Assembly (NCBI GenBank): GCA_029961685.1
Contig: JARWKL010000014.1
Coordinates: 18,734,452 to 18,798,451 of the forward strand
DNA from: Aristolochia californica
Lineage: Eukaryota; Streptophyta; Magnoliopsida; Piperales; Aristolochiaceae
DNA: 64,000 nucleotides
Direction of reading: 5' to 3'
This document shows, one piece after another, positions 63,772-64,000 of the stretch. Every line of letters starts with the position of its first letter. Within the stretch, counting starts at the first letter, position 1. A program made the position numbers and the translations under genes. The notes beneath the pieces were generated by a model, which made no database searches, had not been told where the DNA came from, and saw nothing but the letters and a program-made list of their open reading frames with translations.

Positions 63772-64000
63772 TTGGATGTTTAACAACCCACTTTTTGACA
63801 ATCCTTAAAAATCACAGATACTTTTTGGAATTATCTCTCTCATCTTTTGTGCATTTCCATTTTCGATGTTCAAATTTTTTTTCAGATCCAAAACTCACTC
63901 TCCTATTTTTCTCGTAAACAAAAAATATATGACGCATAACAAAATGAAAATTTTATGCAAAAAGATTTGAAATCGATAATAAGCACTAAAAATGAACTCC
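63772..64000 (+). repeat. Partial type A monomer at right edge
   Basis: The first 229 bp of a type A monomer, cut by the window end. It reads gaattatctctctcatc where other A copies have tatctcactcatc (or a close variant), a difference seen in no other A here. Confidence 0.95.

Larger units (their letters stand above)
1..64000 (+). repeat. Satellite DNA array of about 440-bp monomers with higher-order structure (whole window)
   Basis: Every part of the window is a tandem copy of a 433-447-bp AT-rich monomer, all in the same orientation. I set the monomer start at ttggatgtttaac. Standard offsets inside a tetramer are A at +0, B at +433, C at +880 and D at +1315, with the next A at +1760. In a trimer the B/C hybrid is at +433, D at +869 and the next A at +1314. 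These unit lengths, with the small indels listed under individual units, account for every base from 5 to 62892. No unique sequence, transposon or gene interrupts the array. The satellite family and the species are not recognised. A centromeric, pericentromeric or subtelomeric location is inferred from the size and homogeneity only. Confidence 0.98.

Noticed and set aside
1..64000. CRISPR array
   Set aside because: The period is about 440 bp and the whole monomer is conserved, so there are no short repeats separated by unique spacers.

Overview
The whole 64 kb is one uninterrupted, head-to-tail satellite DNA array. I see no gene, RNA gene, transposon, CRISPR array or unique sequence anywhere in it. 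The basic monomer is about 433-447 bp and AT-rich (138 G+C in the first 420 bases by hand count, about 33%). A window made entirely of tandem satellite points to a eukaryote and to centromeric, pericentromeric or subtelomeric heterochromatin. The base composition and monomer style would suit a plant, but I do not recognise the family and cannot name a species.

Four monomer types, here called A (433 bp), B (447 bp), C (435 bp) and D (445 bp), follow each other in fixed order as a 1760-bp higher-order repeat (HOR). A and C each carry a different diagnostic 12-bp deletion, and D carries a set of private substitutions. Taking each monomer to begin at ttggatgtttaac, the window holds 145 complete monomers from base 5 to 63771 plus a partial A at the right edge. 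They form 39 HOR units: 29 tetramers (A-B-C-D, about 1760 bp), 9 trimers (A-B/C hybrid-D, 1314 bp) and one A-plus-mosaic dimer (879 bp). In order, the unit sizes in monomers are 21 x 4, then 3,4,4,4,3,3,4,3,3,3,4,3,4,3,4,3,4,2.

Region by region: (1) 5 to about 3.1 kb, two ordinary tetramers. (2) About 3.1-18.6 kb, a 7051-bp super-repeat of 16 monomers present twice, plus the start of a third copy. (3) About 18.6-37 kb, plain 1760-bp tetramers with some 3520-bp alternation. (4) About 31.3-44.4 kb, a duplication with a 6594-6595-bp lag (15 monomers) whose copies each contain one trimer. (5) About 42.3-51.0 kb, a 4388-bp super-repeat (10 monomers) present twice. (6) 50.6-62.9 kb, a 3074-bp super-repeat (7 monomers, trimer + tetramer) present four times. 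(7) 62.9-64.0 kb, a dimer unit with a B/D/A mosaic monomer, followed by a slightly divergent A.

The array therefore records its own history. Shared private mutations show repeated amplification of whole HOR units, in blocks of different size, with a new trimeric form taking over toward the right. Hybrid monomers, a clear gene-conversion patch and CG/CA/TG alternation at the same sites suggest unequal exchange, conversion and cytosine-methylation decay as the forces at work. The short open reading frames recur only because the monomers recur, and I do not annotate them as genes.
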